From positions 1-64,000 of the forward strand of contig DATNEY010000022.1 of the NCBI GenBank assembly GCA_035606665.1: 64,000 nt of DNA, given 5' to 3'. The translations under genes were made by a program, and so were the position numbers. Positions 8,273 to 20,074 of the stretch are shown piece after piece. The notes beneath the pieces were generated by a model. The model saw only the letters and a program-made list of their open reading frames with translations, was not told where the DNA came from and searched no databases. Numbering within the stretch: position 1 is the first letter of the stretch; each line of letters opens with the position of its first letter. This stretch comes from DASUGC01 sp035606665 (lineage in GTDB: Bacteria > Acidobacteriota > Vicinamibacteria > Vicinamibacterales > SCN-69-37).

Positions 8273-10282
8273 GTGACGATGGCCGCCGAGCCTGCTGCAG
8301 ATTCCATTCAGACTCCTTCGATTCCGCCGCATGGCGGTGTACACGCCGTTCTCATCGGTAATCCCAACACCGGCAAGACGACGCTCTTCAATGTTCTCTG
8401 CGGCGCGCGCGCCAAGACATCCAACTTTCCTGGAACCACCACCGCGCTTCGAACCGGCACGCTGAAGCTTCCGGAGGCAAATGTCGAGCTGCTCGACATG
8501 CCCGGCCTGTACGACCTGACGCTCGAGACGCCAGAGGCCGGCATCGTTCGCAGCGCGATGAACGAAAGCCGCCGCCGCCAGGACACCATCGTCGTCATTG
8601 TCGATGCCGCGAATCTATCGAGGAACCTGGTGCTGGTGGGGCAGCTCCTGGGGGCGCACTCGCAGGTCATCGTGTGCCTCAACATGAGCGACGTCGCGAG
8701 CAGGCGGCGCATCACTGTCGATGTCGAGGCTCTGGCGGCGAAGCTCGGCGCCACCGTGATCCAGATGGTTGCGTCGCGCGGCGAAGGCATCGACCAGCTG
8801 CGGCGGGCGATCGGAAAGGCAGTCGACCGCCGCGGTGAGGCGAAGCCGAGGCCCGCCGATGTGCCGGGCCCGGAGACACCCCATCGCGCATTGACCGCTT
8901 GGGCGCGCCGAGTCGCCGAGGCCGTGACCCAGGTTCCGCCCGGGCACGATGCCACACGGCGCGGATCCACCGAACGGCTCGACCGCATCCTCACAAATCC
9001 TGTGTCCGGATTCGGCGTCTTCATTCTCGTGATGGGCGGCTTGTTCTGGGCGCTCTTCGCGCTTGCCGCGGTGCCGATGGATCTCATCGACACGACGTTC
9101 GCCAGCCTCAGCGGCATCGTGCGCCACTATCTGCCGGACGGCGCCATTCGCGACCTGCTTACGGACGGCGTCATCGGCGGCATCGCGGGGACGGTCGTTT
9201 TCCTGCCGCAGATCTGTTTCCTCTTTTTTCTCATCAGCCTGCTCGAGGACACGGGCTATCTCGCGCGCGCCGCCTTCGTGATGGATCGGTTCCTCAGCCG
9301 CTTCGGGCTGCCCGGGCATGCGTTCGTGCCGCTACTGACGTCGCATGCCTGCGCCCTGCCCGGCATCATGAGTACGCGGCTGATTCCGGACAAGCGCGAT
9401 CGGCTGCTGACGATACTCGTGGCGCCGTTCATGAGCTGCTCGGCGAGGCTGCCAGTCTTCGTGCTTTTGACAAGCCTGCTGTTTGCGGGACGCCCGCTGA
9501 TGGCCGGCATCGCGTTCGCGGGCTGTTTCATGCTTGGCGCGGGCGCGGCCTTCCTGAGCGCGTTGCTGTTCAGCAACTCGGTGCTCAAAGGCCGCGCGCG
9601 GCCGATGATCCTCGAGTTGCCCGCGTATCAGGTGCCGTCACTTCGCAACGCGCTCCTGACGGCGCGCGATCAGGGGATCTCGTTCCTCAAGACGGCAGGC
9701 ACCAACATCATGGCGATCTGCGTCGTCATGTGGTGGCTGAGCGCGTACCCGAAAGTGCAGACGCCGCAGGACGCCGTGACGCTTCGGACGCAAGCAGCGG
9801 CGGCGGACGTCGCGCCGGATCAGGCGCGGGCACTCCTCGCTCAGGCCGACGATCTGGAAGCCAGGGCGCAGCAGGCCGGCAGCATTGCCGGCCGCGTCGG
9901 CCGCGCGCTTCAGCCGGCCTTCGCACCCCTGGGATACGACTGGCAGCTCAGCGTCGGCCTGCTGACGAGCTTCCTCGCGCGCGAAGTGTTCGTATCGACG
10001 ATGGCGGTCCTGGCCGGCGTCGGTGACGACGAGGCGCGTGTCATTCAAGGCGTCCGGACGATGAAGCGTGATGATGGGCGTCCCGTCTTCACACGCGCCA
10101 CGGCGGCCAGCGCGCTCGTCTTCTTCGTGCTGGCGATGCAGTGCCTGCCGACGCTGGCCGTCACGCGACGCGAATCCGGCAGTGCCAAGTGGGCGGTGCT
10201 CCAGCTCGGCTACATGTCGGGCGTCGCCTACGTGACGGCGTTCATCGTCTTTCAGGCGCTGACCGCGATGGGCATCTCATGA
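8273..10282 (+). CDS. feoB: Ferrous iron transporter FeoB
   Basis: A 669-residue FeoB. The N-terminal G-protein domain shows G1 GNPNTGKT (about residue 29), the switch region NFPGTTTALRTG, G3 DMPG and G4 NMSD. The membrane domain has two Gate segments, and LTSHACALPGIMSTR and FMSCSARLPVFVLL contain the conserved cysteines of the pore. About 70 residues near 500-560 are an Ala/Gln-rich loop. GTG 8273 and ATG 8279 are both possible starts. It forms an operon with feoA and the next small gene. Confidence 0.95.
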   Translation: MTMAAEPAADSIQTPSIPPHGGVHAVLIGNPNTGKTTLFNVLCGARAKTSNFPGTTTALRTGTLKLPEANVELLDMPGLYDLTLETPEAGIVRSAMNESRRRQDTIVVIVDAANLSRNLVLVGQLLGAHSQVIVCLNMSDVASRRRITVDVEALAAKLGATVIQMVASRGEGIDQLRRAIGKAVDRRGEAKPRPADVPGPETPHRALTAWARRVAEAVTQVPPGHDATRRGSTERLDRILTNPVSGFGVFILVMGGLFWALFALAAVPMDLIDTTFASLSGIVRHYLPDGAIRDLLTDGVIGGIAGTVVFLPQICFLFFLISLLEDTGYLARAAFVMDRFLSRFGLPGHAFVPLLTSHACALPGIMSTRLIPDKRDRLLTILVAPFMSCSARLPVFVLLTSLLFAGRPLMAGIAFAGCFMLGAGAAFLSALLFSNSVLKGRARPMILELPAYQVPSLRNALLTARDQGISFLKTAGTNIMAICVVMWWLSAYPKVQTPQDAVTLRTQAAAADVAPDQARALLAQADDLEARAQQAGSIAGRVGRALQPAFAPLGYDWQLSVGLLTSFLAREVFVSTMAVLAGVGDDEARVIQGVRTMKRDDGRPVFTRATAASALVFFVLAMQCLPTLAVTRRESGSAKWAVLQLGYMSGVAYVTAFIVFQALTAMGIS

Positions 10283-10494
10283 CGCAGGATCTCGTCGTCA
10301 CGCTCGTTGCCACGGGCACGGCCGCGCTCCTGGTCGCGCGATGGTGGCGCCGCCGCAAACGCGCCGAACCGGCGTGCGCAAACTGCGAGTCCAGCGGCGC
10401 CAAGAAAGACACGCGCCGCGAGCCCACCACGGGCGCACCGAACGCCGAAGTCAAACCGGTCGCGTTCTTCGGCTCGAGCAAGCGCCGGGGCTGA
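10279..10494 (+). CDS. FeoB-associated Cys-containing membrane protein (FeoC-like position)
   Basis: A 71-residue protein whose ATG overlaps the feoB stop (ATGA). It has one N-terminal transmembrane helix (LVVTLVATGTAALLVARWW), a basic stretch, a CANC pair, then a disordered basic tail. This resembles the FeoB-associated Cys-rich membrane family found after feoB. Its stop codon lies inside a palindromic repeat (10483-10550), so the repeat appears to have supplied the current C-terminus. Confidence 0.7.
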   Translation: MTQDLVVTLVATGTAALLVARWWRRRKRAEPACANCESSGAKKDTRREPTTGAPNAEVKPVAFFGSSKRRG

Positions 10495-10550
10495 AGCCCG
10501 GCCTACGGCTCCACGTCGCCGTTCGTAAGCCGGGCCTTTAGGCCCGGCGC
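10483..10550. repeat. GGGCTGAAGCCC-family palindromic repeat pair
   Basis: A hairpin GCCGGGGCTGAAGCCCGGC and a second GCCGGGCCTTTAGGCCCGGC are separated by about 25 nt with CCTACGG and CGTAAG flanks. It overlaps the last codons of the preceding gene and may also serve as a bidirectional terminator for the convergent genes. Confidence 0.75.
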
Positions 10551-10555
10551 ACAAC

Positions 10556-11464
10556 TCACCGAATCCCCAACTGCGCGTCGAGAAATGTGACGAGCGCCGT
10601 GACGAGCCGATCGGCGAACGCCGCGCGGTTGGACGCGTTGTCGCGGACGCCGGTGAAGTTCGATTCGATCTGCAGACCTGGCAGGCGGGCCGTGTGACGG
10701 TCGGTGCTGTAGCCGCCGTCGAAAAACGGGTCGCCGCCCGGTGACGGAGCAGCGGGACTGGGCACGGACGGCGTCGCCGAGCCCAGAAGCCCTCCGATGC
10801 TCGACGGCCCGCGCAGCAGGCCGGCGAATGTCAGCGACGTTGACGGCATCGCGAGCCTCAGGCTGCTCTGACTGGCGTACCCGCCTGCGTTGAGCTCGGC
10901 ATCCGCGAGGTCGAGCGTGCTGGCCGGCAGAAGGTAACCCAGTTCGAGCCGCTGAATCGTGTGTCCATGCCCGTGGAGGTCGATGTAGAAGCCGTGCGCT
11001 CCGACCGTGCTCATCGCCTGCTCGATGAAGCCGTGATACTCGGTCCAGGCCTGGACGGCGTCGGCATTGCCCTGCGCCGCCTCGACGATCTCGCGATTCG
11101 CGTCCAGCTTCGTGCGCCGAAGGTGGCAGATGACGAGATGAGGCCGGCGTCCCGTTCGGCTCTGAAACGCATCAGCGATTGCCCGGCCGAGGTCGATGGT
11201 GTTCGCGTCGGTGGCCGTCGTGATGTTCGCCCCCGTGCGATCCGGAATCGTCGCCGGTGCGATCGCCCCGCCGTGCGGCATGCTGATGACGACGGGGAAG
11301 TTGCCGGGTGCGAACTCGACGTAGTTCTGCGTCCCGAAGCACGTCGAGCCTTGTGTTGCGACACAGCCGCTGCCGGAAGGCGTGGCCGGCGAGCTCTTGC
11401 CGCAGGTGATCGCCAACGCGACCACCGCAAGCACGATCCATGTCGCGCGCCGCACGTGGCGCAA
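10556..11464 (-). CDS. N-formylglutamate amidohydrolase-family lipoprotein
   Basis: A 302-residue predicted lipoprotein: signal peptide ending LAITC, Cys about residue 21. The FGase-like domain shows SMPHGG (about 61), LRRTKLDANREI (about 115), YIDLHGHGH (about 161) and a late LQIESNFTGVRDN, which matches the metal- and substrate-binding pattern of PF05013. Export and lipidation are unusual for this normally cytosolic histidine-degradation enzyme, so an envelope role (amidase or peptidase-like) is more likely. A Pro/Ser/Gly-rich insert lies near 230-245. Confidence 0.75.
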   Translation of the reverse strand: MRHVRRATWIVLAVVALAITCGKSSPATPSGSGCVATQGSTCFGTQNYVEFAPGNFPVVISMPHGGAIAPATIPDRTGANITTATDANTIDLGRAIADAFQSRTGRRPHLVICHLRRTKLDANREIVEAAQGNADAVQAWTEYHGFIEQAMSTVGAHGFYIDLHGHGHTIQRLELGYLLPASTLDLADAELNAGGYASQSSLRLAMPSTSLTFAGLLRGPSSIGGLLGSATPSVPSPAAPSPGGDPFFDGGYSTDRHTARLPGLQIESNFTGVRDNASNRAAFADRLVTALVTFLDAQLGIR

Positions 11465-11481
11465 CTTACAACCAACTCAGA

Positions 11482-11515
11482 CATTTGTCATGTCGCAATG
11501 TCCAAATGACAAATG
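11482..11515. promoter_or_regulatory. Inverted repeat between divergent genes
   Basis: Perfect 10-bp arms, CATTTGTCAT (11482-11491) and ATGACAAATG (11506-11515), are separated by 14 nt. The site lies between a minus-strand lipoprotein gene ending its 5' side at 11464 and a plus-strand gene at 11531. The right arm would cover an upstream ATG (11513), which argues for the downstream start. It is a candidate operator for a dimeric repressor. Confidence 0.45.
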
Positions 11516-11530
11516 GAGATAATGCTCGCG

Positions 11531-11965
11531 ATGTTGGCCTACATCTCCGGTGCCCTTCTCAACGCCGCCAATCTCGATGAGTCGCGCAAGCTGTACGAGG
11601 GATTCGCGGACGCGTGCCGGGCGGCGGGATGGGAGGCGTACGTTCCGCATCAGCATGCGGATCCGGTGCGCGACGCCGGTTTGGCCAATCGGGTCGTGGC
11701 CGAACGCGATCTGGCTCAGGTGCACGTCGCCGATGCGCTGATTGCGTACGTGGGCGAGCCGTCGCTTGGTGTTGGGGCCGAGGTCGCTATCGCGCTGGCG
11801 GCAGGGAAGCGCGTGCTCGTCATAGCGGAGCGCCAGCGGAAGGTCTCGAGGTTTCTGCTTGGTCTGGCCGAGCTGTCTCCGAATCTTGCGGAGGTCTGTC
11901 GCTACGAAACGGCGGCGGAGGCGGAGGCGTGGATTACCGGTCGGCTGCGCGCAGCGCGGCCATGA
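11531..11965 (+). CDS. Nucleoside 2-deoxyribosyltransferase-like protein
   Basis: A 144-residue Rossmann-like protein beginning MLAYISGALLN, which matches the YISGPL start of nucleoside 2-deoxyribosyltransferases and DNPH1-like N-hydrolases. DALIAYVGEPSLGVGAEVAIALAAGK supplies the D-x-x-x-A-x-x-x-(E/P)-S-x-G-x-x-x-E block with the catalytic Glu. In-frame ATGs at 11513 and 11522 are possible, but the first lies inside an inverted repeat. The 3' end overlaps the convergent anti-sigma gene by about 30 nt. Confidence 0.7.
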   Translation: MLAYISGALLNAANLDESRKLYEGFADACRAAGWEAYVPHQHADPVRDAGLANRVVAERDLAQVHVADALIAYVGEPSLGVGAEVAIALAAGKRVLVIAERQRKVSRFLLGLAELSPNLAEVCRYETAAEAEAWITGRLRAARP

Positions 11966-12173
11966 TCGCCTGGATGAGCTCTTCAGGACACTCGCACATC
12001 TCGTCTTCGTTCCGTACCGCGCGCCCCGTCGTGATCACCCGGCGGTACTGCTCGATGTATACCGTGCAGTCGTCGCAACGGGTGATGTGACCGTTGAATT
12101 CCGTGGCGACGGCTTCGGGCAGCTCGCCCGCGAAGTACTCGTCCAGAAACTGTGACATCTCGCGGCAGTTCAT
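11934..12173 (-). CDS. Anti-sigma factor with zinc-finger domain
   Basis: A 79-residue protein with HITRCDDC, the H-x3-C-x2-C of the zinc-binding anti-sigma domain (ZAS), plus a second cysteine pair (MCECPEE). It has no transmembrane helix, so it would act in the cytosol. Its ATG overlaps the stop of the sigma factor gene (ATGA), the usual arrangement for an ECF sigma/anti-sigma pair. Confidence 0.8.
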   Translation of the reverse strand: MNCREMSQFLDEYFAGELPEAVATEFNGHITRCDDCTVYIEQYRRVITTGRAVRNEDEMCECPEELIQAIMAALRAADR

Positions 12174-12784
12174 TGCGGGACCTCTGTTGTCGCGGCATCT
12201 CCCGATCCAATGCGGTCGGCGAGAAGCGTTCGGAGCGCCATGCGGGCGCGGTGCAGGCGCAGCTTCACCGCGTTCGGCGTGATGCCAATCGCGGTCGCGG
12301 TTTCCTCGGTGGACAGTTCTTCGATGTCCCTCAGGAGCAGTACAAGCCGGTGTGACTCCGGGAGATGGTCGATTGCTTCCCGTACCGTGGCCGCCAGCCG
12401 TTTGCGATCTATTTGATCCTCGGCCGGCTCGGGCCAGACGGTGAAGTGTTCGCTCCAGTGGCCGTTCGGCAGGAACCGTGGCAGCAGGTCGTCGATCGAG
12501 TCCTCGTGCCGGCGCTGTCTGGCGCGCAGGATGTCGATCGCCTTGTTGACCGTGATGCGATGCAGCCACGTCGATGGCTGCGCGTTGCCCTCGAACTGAT
12601 CGCGCGCCTTGTAGGCAGCGATGAAGGCCTGCTGCACTGCCTCGCGCGCGTCGTCGTCATTCTTGAGCACGCGTCGCGCGACCGAGAGCAGCCGCGGCAT
12701 GTCCCGCCGGACGAGTTGCTCGAAGGCTTGAGGATCGCCGGCACGTAGACTGGCGGCCGCCGCGATCGCCTCGGGTCGTTCCAC
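12170..12784 (-). CDS. ECF-type RNA polymerase sigma factor
   Basis: A 204-residue sigma-70-family protein. Region 2 (about residues 20-95) includes DAREAVQQAFIAAYKARDQF and WLHRITVNKAIDILR. Region 4 (about 135-195) has LPESHRLVLLLRDIEELSTEETA and the recognition helix region NAVKLRLHRARMALR. No region 1 or 3 is present, which identifies ECF class. It is cotranscribed with the zinc-finger anti-sigma gene. No target promoter was recognised in the window. Confidence 0.9.
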   Translation of the reverse strand: MERPEAIAAAASLRAGDPQAFEQLVRRDMPRLLSVARRVLKNDDDAREAVQQAFIAAYKARDQFEGNAQPSTWLHRITVNKAIDILRARQRRHEDSIDDLLPRFLPNGHWSEHFTVWPEPAEDQIDRKRLAATVREAIDHLPESHRLVLLLRDIEELSTEETATAIGITPNAVKLRLHRARMALRTLLADRIGSGDAATTEVPQ

Positions 12785-12789
12785 GGAAC

Positions 12790-13539
12790 CTAGGATACGC
12801 CGAAGGCCGCCGAGCGCGCGTTGAAGGAGTCCCGGCGGAAGCCCGCGGCCTCATCGAGTTCAGCGAGCGCGGGCGGAAGGTCCAGGTCCAGCTTCCATTC
12901 GTCGAGCCGCGCGCCGTGCGCGGCGGCGCTGGCCGCAAAACCCGGCCACCACGGTACGGCACGCGTGGCGAGCGGCTCGACGATCAGAATGGGTGACCCC
13001 GTCCGGGCGCGCGAGAGCAGCGCCGTGATGGCCCGCTCGCGCGCCTGCTTGTCCAGCTCATTGAGGCCCCAGCCACACGAAACGGCGGCGCCGTCTGGCG
13101 CCTCCTCGAGCGCTGCGACCAGGTCGCCGCGACGGGTCCTGCCGCGGACGCCGAGGGCACTCCAGTTCCACCGCGCCTCTTCCAGCACCCACGGATTCAG
13201 ATCTATGCCTACGATCGACGCGGCGCCGCCGGACTCGATCGCCCAGGCTGCACTCGCGACTCCCGCGCCACAGCCGAGGTCGACGATCGTGCGCGGCCCG
13301 GCGCCGGTCGCGCCGAGGCTGCGAATGATCGCCCGCACAGCGAGGAAGTGGAGCGGGGAGTAGAAGGCAGCGAAGGCAGCGCGTTTCCCGGCTGAATCGA
13401 GCGGGGAGCGGTCGATCAATGACGCACGCTGCTCGACGTATCGCGCAGACAGTGCGCGAACCGCCTTGAGGAATTCCGGACGCGTCATCGACGCCGTGTG
13501 GCGTTCGATGACGCGATCGATCCAGGCGTTGGGTGTCAT
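12790..13539 (-). CDS. Class I SAM-dependent methyltransferase
   Basis: A 249-residue protein with SAM motif I VDLGCGAGVASAAWA (about residue 86) followed by VGIDLNPWVL. The N-terminal 80 residues are helical and include FYSPLHFLAVRAIIRSLG, reminiscent of the Rsm22-like layout, but I cannot assign a substrate. It sits 5 nt upstream of the sigma gene on the same strand and may be unrelated to it. Confidence 0.7.
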   Translation of the reverse strand: MTPNAWIDRVIERHTASMTRPEFLKAVRALSARYVEQRASLIDRSPLDSAGKRAAFAAFYSPLHFLAVRAIIRSLGATGAGPRTIVDLGCGAGVASAAWAIESGGAASIVGIDLNPWVLEEARWNWSALGVRGRTRRGDLVAALEEAPDGAAVSCGWGLNELDKQARERAITALLSRARTGSPILIVEPLATRAVPWWPGFAASAAAHGARLDEWKLDLDLPPALAELDEAAGFRRDSFNARSAAFGVS

Positions 13540-13544
13540 TATTT

Positions 13545-13599
13545 CGTAGGGCGGCCCTTTAGGGCCGCCGTTTGCCGGGGCTGAAGCCCCGGCCTACGA
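13545..13599. repeat. GGGCTGAAGCCC-family palindromic repeat pair
   Basis: Two hairpins, GGCGGCCCTTTAGGGCCGCC and GCCGGGGCTGAAGCCCCGGC, lie within flanking CGTAGG/CCTACG. The element occupies the gap between the methyltransferase and HMG-CoA lyase genes and overlaps the last codons of the latter. Confidence 0.75.
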
Positions 13600-14496
13600 C
13601 CGGCGGCGTGAAGCTTGTACATATCGTGACGGTGGCGGATGCCCCACCTTGGACTCAATGGCGAGCGACGCCGCCATGACGCCCCCGAGCGACACGCCCG
13701 TGTCATGCCCGAGGCCGTGCAGCATGTAGAGGAGATCTTCCGTTGCAAGGTTGCCGGTCGCGCCGGGCGCGTACGGGCAACCACCGAGGCCGCCCGCCGA
13801 CGAATCGAATGTGGTGACGCCGAACTCCAGCGCCGCAAGCACGTTGGCGAGCGCGGTGCCGCGCGTGTCATGAAAATGCAACGCGATGTCGCTCGCGTTC
13901 ACTGTCTCGAGCAGGGCGCCGAGTACGCGCCGGACCTGTCCGGGATGTGCGATGCCGATGGTATCGCTCACCGAGACTTCATAGGCGCCGAGATCCCTCA
14001 GGGCGCTCGTGACTTCGATGACCTGGCCGATTGCCACGTCTCCCTCGAACGGGCAGCCGAAAGCGGTGGAGAGATACGCGCGCACGCGGCAGCCCGCGGC
14101 GAGGGCCTTGGCGGCCACGTCGCGATAGCTCAGGAGCGAGTCGGCGATCGAGTGGTTGATGTTCTTGCGGCTGAACGTCTCCGACGCCGCCGCAAAAACG
14201 GCGACGTCAGTCACGCCTGCCTCGAGGGCGCGCTCGAGGCCCTTCACGTTGGGTACCAGCGCGACGTACTTCACGCCAGGCCGGCGCGCGATGGCTCGGC
14301 AGACCGCGCCCGCATCCGCCATCTGCGGCACCCACGTGGGGCTGACGAAGGCCGTGACCTCGATGGCGGACAAACCGGTCGCGGAAAGCGCATCGATGAA
14401 GGCCACTTTGTCAGCCGTTTCAATCTGCGCGGGTTCGTTCTGCAGTCCGTCGCGCGGACCGACCTCGTAGACCGTGATCGGCCGCGGCGTACTCAC
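13594..14496 (-). CDS. mvaB: Hydroxymethylglutaryl-CoA lyase
   Basis: A 300-residue enzyme that splits HMG-CoA into acetyl-CoA and acetoacetate, the last step of leucine degradation. It begins PITVYEVGPRDGLQNEP, with the metal-binding Asp of the RDGLQ motif. The signature GGLGGCPYAPGATGN contains the catalytic Cys (about residue 265), and HFHDTRG supplies metal-binding histidines. GTG at 14496 overlaps the stop of the BCCP gene (GTGA), so it ends the five-gene MCC operon. The C-terminus runs into a palindromic repeat. Confidence 0.9.
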   Translation of the reverse strand: MSTPRPITVYEVGPRDGLQNEPAQIETADKVAFIDALSATGLSAIEVTAFVSPTWVPQMADAGAVCRAIARRPGVKYVALVPNVKGLERALEAGVTDVAVFAAASETFSRKNINHSIADSLLSYRDVAAKALAAGCRVRAYLSTAFGCPFEGDVAIGQVIEVTSALRDLGAYEVSVSDTIGIAHPGQVRRVLGALLETVNASDIALHFHDTRGTALANVLAALEFGVTTFDSSAGGLGGCPYAPGATGNLATEDLLYMLHGLGHDTGVSLGGVMAASLAIESKVGHPPPSRYVQASRRRS

Positions 14497-14924
14497 TCGA
14501 ACTCCAGTAGTTCCTGATCGGGTTGTACGAGGTCGCCCTCGCGGCAGTTGATCGCGCGCACGACGCCGTCGCGCGGCGCCCGGATCGGCAACTCCATCTT
14601 CATCGCCTCGAGCGCGATCAAGACGTCGCCGGCCTGGACACGGTCGCCGGCGTTGACGGCAATCCGCACCACTGTCGCCGGCATAGGCGACGTGAACACG
14701 CCATGATGCGCGCTTCGTCGATCCTGTCCGGCCGAGCGGCGGACGTCGAAGACGAACACCTCGCCCTCGACCGTTGCCCACACCACATCACCGTCGATCG
14801 CGGCCCGGCCGCGAAGGGCCTCAACGGGGACCAACGCATTGGCTGAATCGAGCCGCACGCCCTCCGAGCTGACCTCCGCGGTCCACGTCTGGTCGTCGGT
14901 GGAAAGGTAGAGGCGCTTCGGCAT
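14493..14924 (-). CDS. Biotin carboxyl carrier subunit (MCC-type)
   Basis: A 143-residue biotinyl protein. The C-terminal 70 residues form a biotin/lipoyl domain with the biotinylation site EAMKM (Lys about 111) and the preceding VFTSPMPATVVRI block. The N-terminal half resembles the BT linker domain of MCC/PCC alpha subunits. The biotin carboxylase is a separate gene 3 nt upstream, so the usual fused alpha subunit is split here. Confidence 0.85.
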   Translation of the reverse strand: MPKRLYLSTDDQTWTAEVSSEGVRLDSANALVPVEALRGRAAIDGDVVWATVEGEVFVFDVRRSAGQDRRSAHHGVFTSPMPATVVRIAVNAGDRVQAGDVLIALEAMKMELPIRAPRDGVVRAINCREGDLVQPDQELLEFE

Positions 14925-14927
14925 GGT

Positions 14928-16426
<1,499 letters not shown>

Positions 16427-16430
<4 letters not shown>

Positions 16431-17227
16431 GAATCAGGCGGCGTGGTCGTGTTGATCCAGGACGCCGGGCGCTTTTCGAGGAATGCGCGCAGGCCTTCCT
16501 GTCCTTCCGGCGAGACCCGCTGGTTCGCGAGGTTGTCGATCGTCAGGGCGAGCACGTCCGCGGGCCGGCGTCCGGTCACGTCGGTCAGCAATCGCTTGGT
16601 GACGGCGACCGCGGACGGTGACGCCTTGCGGAACAACGCGAGCTGCGCTTCGACAGCGAGGTCCAGGTCGGCAGCAGGCACGACCGCGTGAACGAGGCCG
16701 ATCTCCTTCGCGCGCGCCGCGGAGAATCGCGCGCCACTGAGGCACAGCTCCCGCGCGGCGGAAAACCCAATCTTTCGAACCACATACGGCGAGATCATCG
16801 CCGGCAGGATTCCGAGCACGACTTCCGTGAATCCAAACAGGGCGTCGTCGGTTGTGATGACGACGTCACAAATCGCAGCGAGGCCGGATCCGCCCCCGAG
16901 CGCGGCGCCGTGGATCCGTCCGATCACAGGCACGGGCAGCCGATCGAGCGCCAGAAACATCTGGGCCGCACGCTGCGCGTCGGCCAGGTTCTCCTCGCGC
17001 GTGTAGCCGAGCATCTTCGCCATCCATTGCACGTCCGCGCCGGCGGAAAACACCGGGCCCGCTCCGCGAATGACGATGGCGCGCACGGATCCATCCGCCG
17101 GGACGGACTCGGCGAACGCCGTGAGCTCCGCGATCATTTCTTCGTTGAACGCGTTACGGACGCCGGGCCGGTTCAGCGTGACGGTGGTGACCCGGTTCGG
17201 GCCGGCCTCAATCTGAATGGCGCTCAC
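16427..17227 (-). CDS. liuC: Enoyl-CoA hydratase, probably methylglutaconyl-CoA hydratase
   Basis: A 266-residue crotonase-fold protein. The oxyanion-hole segments FSAGADVQWM (about 58-68) and GAALGGGSGLAAICD (about 105-118) are intact, and GFTEVVLGILPAMISPYV carries the second catalytic region. The position between the carboxyltransferase and biotin carboxylase genes matches liu operons, where LiuC hydrates 3-methylglutaconyl-CoA to HMG-CoA. Specificity is inferred from context. Confidence 0.85.
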
Positions 17228-17230
17228 GCG

Positions 17231-18838
<1,608 letters not shown>

Positions 18839-18853
18839 GTCGGTACGCGGCAA

Positions 18854-19066
18854 CTACCAGCCGCAGCAGTCGGTCTTGAATCCGCAGTTCGGGCAGCGCC
18901 ACACGGCGTGCATCCTGAACATCTCCACGTTGCAGCGCTCGCAGAGGACGGCGTCAGGACGCGGCTTTGACGACGGCGTCGTTTCTCGAGGCTCGCGCGC
19001 TGACCCCGCGCCCGCCGTGGGCGTCTGCATCACGTGACCTGGGCGGCGCGGCTCGGGGTCGGGCAT
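18854..19066 (-). CDS. Small zinc-ribbon protein
   Basis: A 70-residue protein with a disordered N-terminus and a C-terminal zinc ribbon: CERC, then CPNC 14 residues after it, then a terminal CCGW. Its stop lies directly before the MCC carboxyltransferase gene, so it may be the first gene of that operon. Proteins of this size are usually uncharacterised nucleic-acid- or protein-binding ribbons. Confidence 0.65.
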   Translation of the reverse strand: MPDPEPRRPGHVMQTPTAGAGSAREPRETTPSSKPRPDAVLCERCNVEMFRMHAVWRCPNCGFKTDCCGW

Positions 19067-19105
19067 GGACGAAGATTCTACAAGTAAAATGTCGGTACGT
19101 TGGAC

Positions 19106-20017
19106 ATGCGCGACCTCTGGCCGAAATTCCGTCGCGGTGTGATGAACGCCGTCGGCGCGGCCGGACGCGGCATCGTCGAGTTCTACAACAGCAGCAACCT
19201 GACGTTCGCGTCATCCATCGCGTACTACTCGCTGCTGTCGATCTTCCCGTTCATGCTCCTTATCTTCTCGATGCTCAGCCGCCTGGCGGTCGGGCAGGCG
19301 GGCAACGAGCAGACCGTCACGCACCTCGTCGAGCGCGCACTGCCCAGGAACTTCGACTTCCTGAGCACGCAGATCGTCGCGCTCGCTCGGACGCCGCTCG
19401 AACTGACGATTGCCGGGACCATGCTGACGCTCTGGGCCTCGATGGGCGTCTTCGGCGCGATCACGTCGGCTGTCAATCACGCCTGGGGCGTCGAGCGCCC
19501 TTACACGTTCTTCAAGCACAAGCTCGTCGCGTTCCTGATGCTGCTCGTCGCCGGCCTCGTTTTCGCCGGCGCGGTGTTCGTGATGACGACCGCCCGGGCG
19601 TCCCAGGAAACCTGGTTTCACCCGGTCTACGACTGGATGCCGTGGCTCAAGAGCGTCACCGCGTTCGCGTCCCGTTACGTCTTCCTCGCATCGACGGTGC
19701 TCGGTGTGGGCCTCATCTATTACTTTCTGCCCAACACCAAGGTCCGCCTGCGCGACGTCTGGTTCGGCGCCGTGCTGGCCGCGCTCCTGTGGCACGGCGC
19801 GCTCATCGGCTTCGGCTGGTATCTCAACGCCTTCGCCCGCCTCAGCATCAACGGCCAGATCGGCGCGGTCATCGGCTTCCTCGTCTGGGTCTTCCTCTCC
19901 GCGGTGATCCTGCTCTACGGCGTCGAAGTCACGGCCGCGTATGCGCGGCTGCGGATTCAGTTGGAGGCAGAGGCAGAGGCAGAGACGGCGCAGCAGGCCG
20001 CGGCCGAGCCACAGTAG
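19106..20017 (+). CDS. YihY/BrkB-family inner-membrane protein
   Basis: A 303-residue protein with six predicted transmembrane segments and the family blocks SSIAYYSLLSIFPFMLLIF, ASMGVFGAITSAVNHAW, FLPNTKVRLRDVWFGAVLAALLWH and INGQIGAVIGFLVWVFLSA. ATG 19106 is preferred over TTG 19100. A -10-like TAAAAT lies at 19085-19090. The C-terminus has a Glu-Ala microrepeat. Transport activity is unproved for this family. Confidence 0.85.
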   Translation: MRDLWPKFRRGVMNAVGAAGRGIVEFYNSSNLTFASSIAYYSLLSIFPFMLLIFSMLSRLAVGQAGNEQTVTHLVERALPRNFDFLSTQIVALARTPLELTIAGTMLTLWASMGVFGAITSAVNHAWGVERPYTFFKHKLVAFLMLLVAGLVFAGAVFVMTTARASQETWFHPVYDWMPWLKSVTAFASRYVFLASTVLGVGLIYYFLPNTKVRLRDVWFGAVLAALLWHGALIGFGWYLNAFARLSINGQIGAVIGFLVWVFLSAVILLYGVEVTAAYARLRIQLEAEAEAETAQQAAAEPQ

Positions 20018-20074
20018 CTGGCAGATCAGCGGTGAAGCGCGTCGCCATTCCGCGAACCCGCTATAGTGATCCCG

